Translations under genes and position numbers: made by a program
Notes under the pieces: model-generated
What the model was told of the DNA's origin: nothing
Databases searched by the model: none
What the model saw: the letters and a program-made list of their open reading frames with translations, nothing else
Origin: an uncultured Actinomycetes bacterium
GTDB taxonomy: Bacteria; Actinomycetota; Thermoleophilia; Solirubrobacterales; Solirubrobacteraceae
NCBI GenBank assembly: GCA_937888775.1
Contig: CALAQT010000540.1
Coordinates: 1 to 21,103 of the forward strand
Length of the DNA: 21,103 nucleotides
Reading direction: 5' to 3'
Shown: positions 20,957 to 21,103 of the stretch, one piece after another
Layout: each line of letters opens with the position of its first letter
Position numbering within the stretch: position 1 is the first letter of the stretch

Positions 20957-21103
20957 CTATGCCGTGGCCGCGTCCACCGGCGTGACGCGGTCCAGGAAGG
21001 ACCGGACGCGCTCCTTATAGGGGTCGCGGTTGGTTGCCTTGAGTAGCCCGCCGGCCATCCGCACCGGATCGCCGAAGAAGTAGTACTCGTAGAGGTTCTG
21101 CCG
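20957..21103 (-). CDS. C-terminal end of an unidentified protein, 5' part outside window
   Basis: The last 48 residues before a TAG at 20959-20957 can be read from the right edge (RQNLYEYYFFGDPVRMAGG to DPYKERVRSFLDRVTPV). Third codon positions are GC-rich and the aromatic-rich segment looks like a real folded tail. It converges on the SRPBCC gene with a 22-base gap. I do not recognise the family from this fragment. Confidence 0.6.
   Translation of the reverse strand, partial: RQNLYEYYFFGDPVRMAGGLLKATNRDPYKERVRSFLDRVTPVDAATA

Overview
The window looks like chromosomal DNA of a high-GC actinobacterium, most likely Thermoleophilia/Solirubrobacterales. The clues are very high GC at third codon positions, a SigH-like sigma factor next to rlmB and cysS, a fused SCP2-alpha/beta hydrolase, several probable leaderless starts, and many four-base ATGA gene overlaps. 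The lineage is inferred from protein character, not from a marker gene. No tRNA, rRNA, CRISPR array, insertion sequence or phage gene was seen.

Region 1 (about 1-12300, minus strand) is one long catabolic operon that runs off the left edge. In transcription order it holds a periplasmic binding lipoprotein (livK), two permeases (livH, livM), a fused double ATPase (livG-livF), a CrtI/PYROXD2-like FAD oxidoreductase, a LacI-family regulator, an alpha/beta hydrolase resembling 2,6-dihydroxypseudooxynicotine hydrolase, and a form-II CoxL-like molybdenum hydroxylase large subunit. CoxG and the FAD medium subunit CoxM follow; the [2Fe-2S] small subunit is not in the window. A sigma-70-type promoter precedes livK, and a LacI-type palindrome sits at its start site. 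A 12/14-identical palindrome lies just upstream of the lacI start codon. The simplest reading is a self-regulated pathway that imports a small, perhaps N-heterocyclic, compound, hydroxylates it and cleaves a C-C bond.

Region 2 (12371-15388) holds a small putative membrane protein with an uncertain 3' end, a secreted DUF5666-like protein on the minus strand above two strong hairpins, and, divergent from it, an OmpR-type response regulator with its histidine kinase.

Region 3 (15514-18443, minus strand) carries cysS, rlmB and a SigH-like sigma factor, the same order as in Firmicutes (cysS-mrnC-rlmB-yacP-sigH) with mrnC and yacP missing.

Region 4 (18496-21103) holds an SCP2-alpha/beta hydrolase gene broken by an internal deletion and frame change, then a translationally coupled pair (LPLAT/MGAT-like acyltransferase and SRPBCC protein), and finally the C-terminus of an unidentified minus-strand gene.
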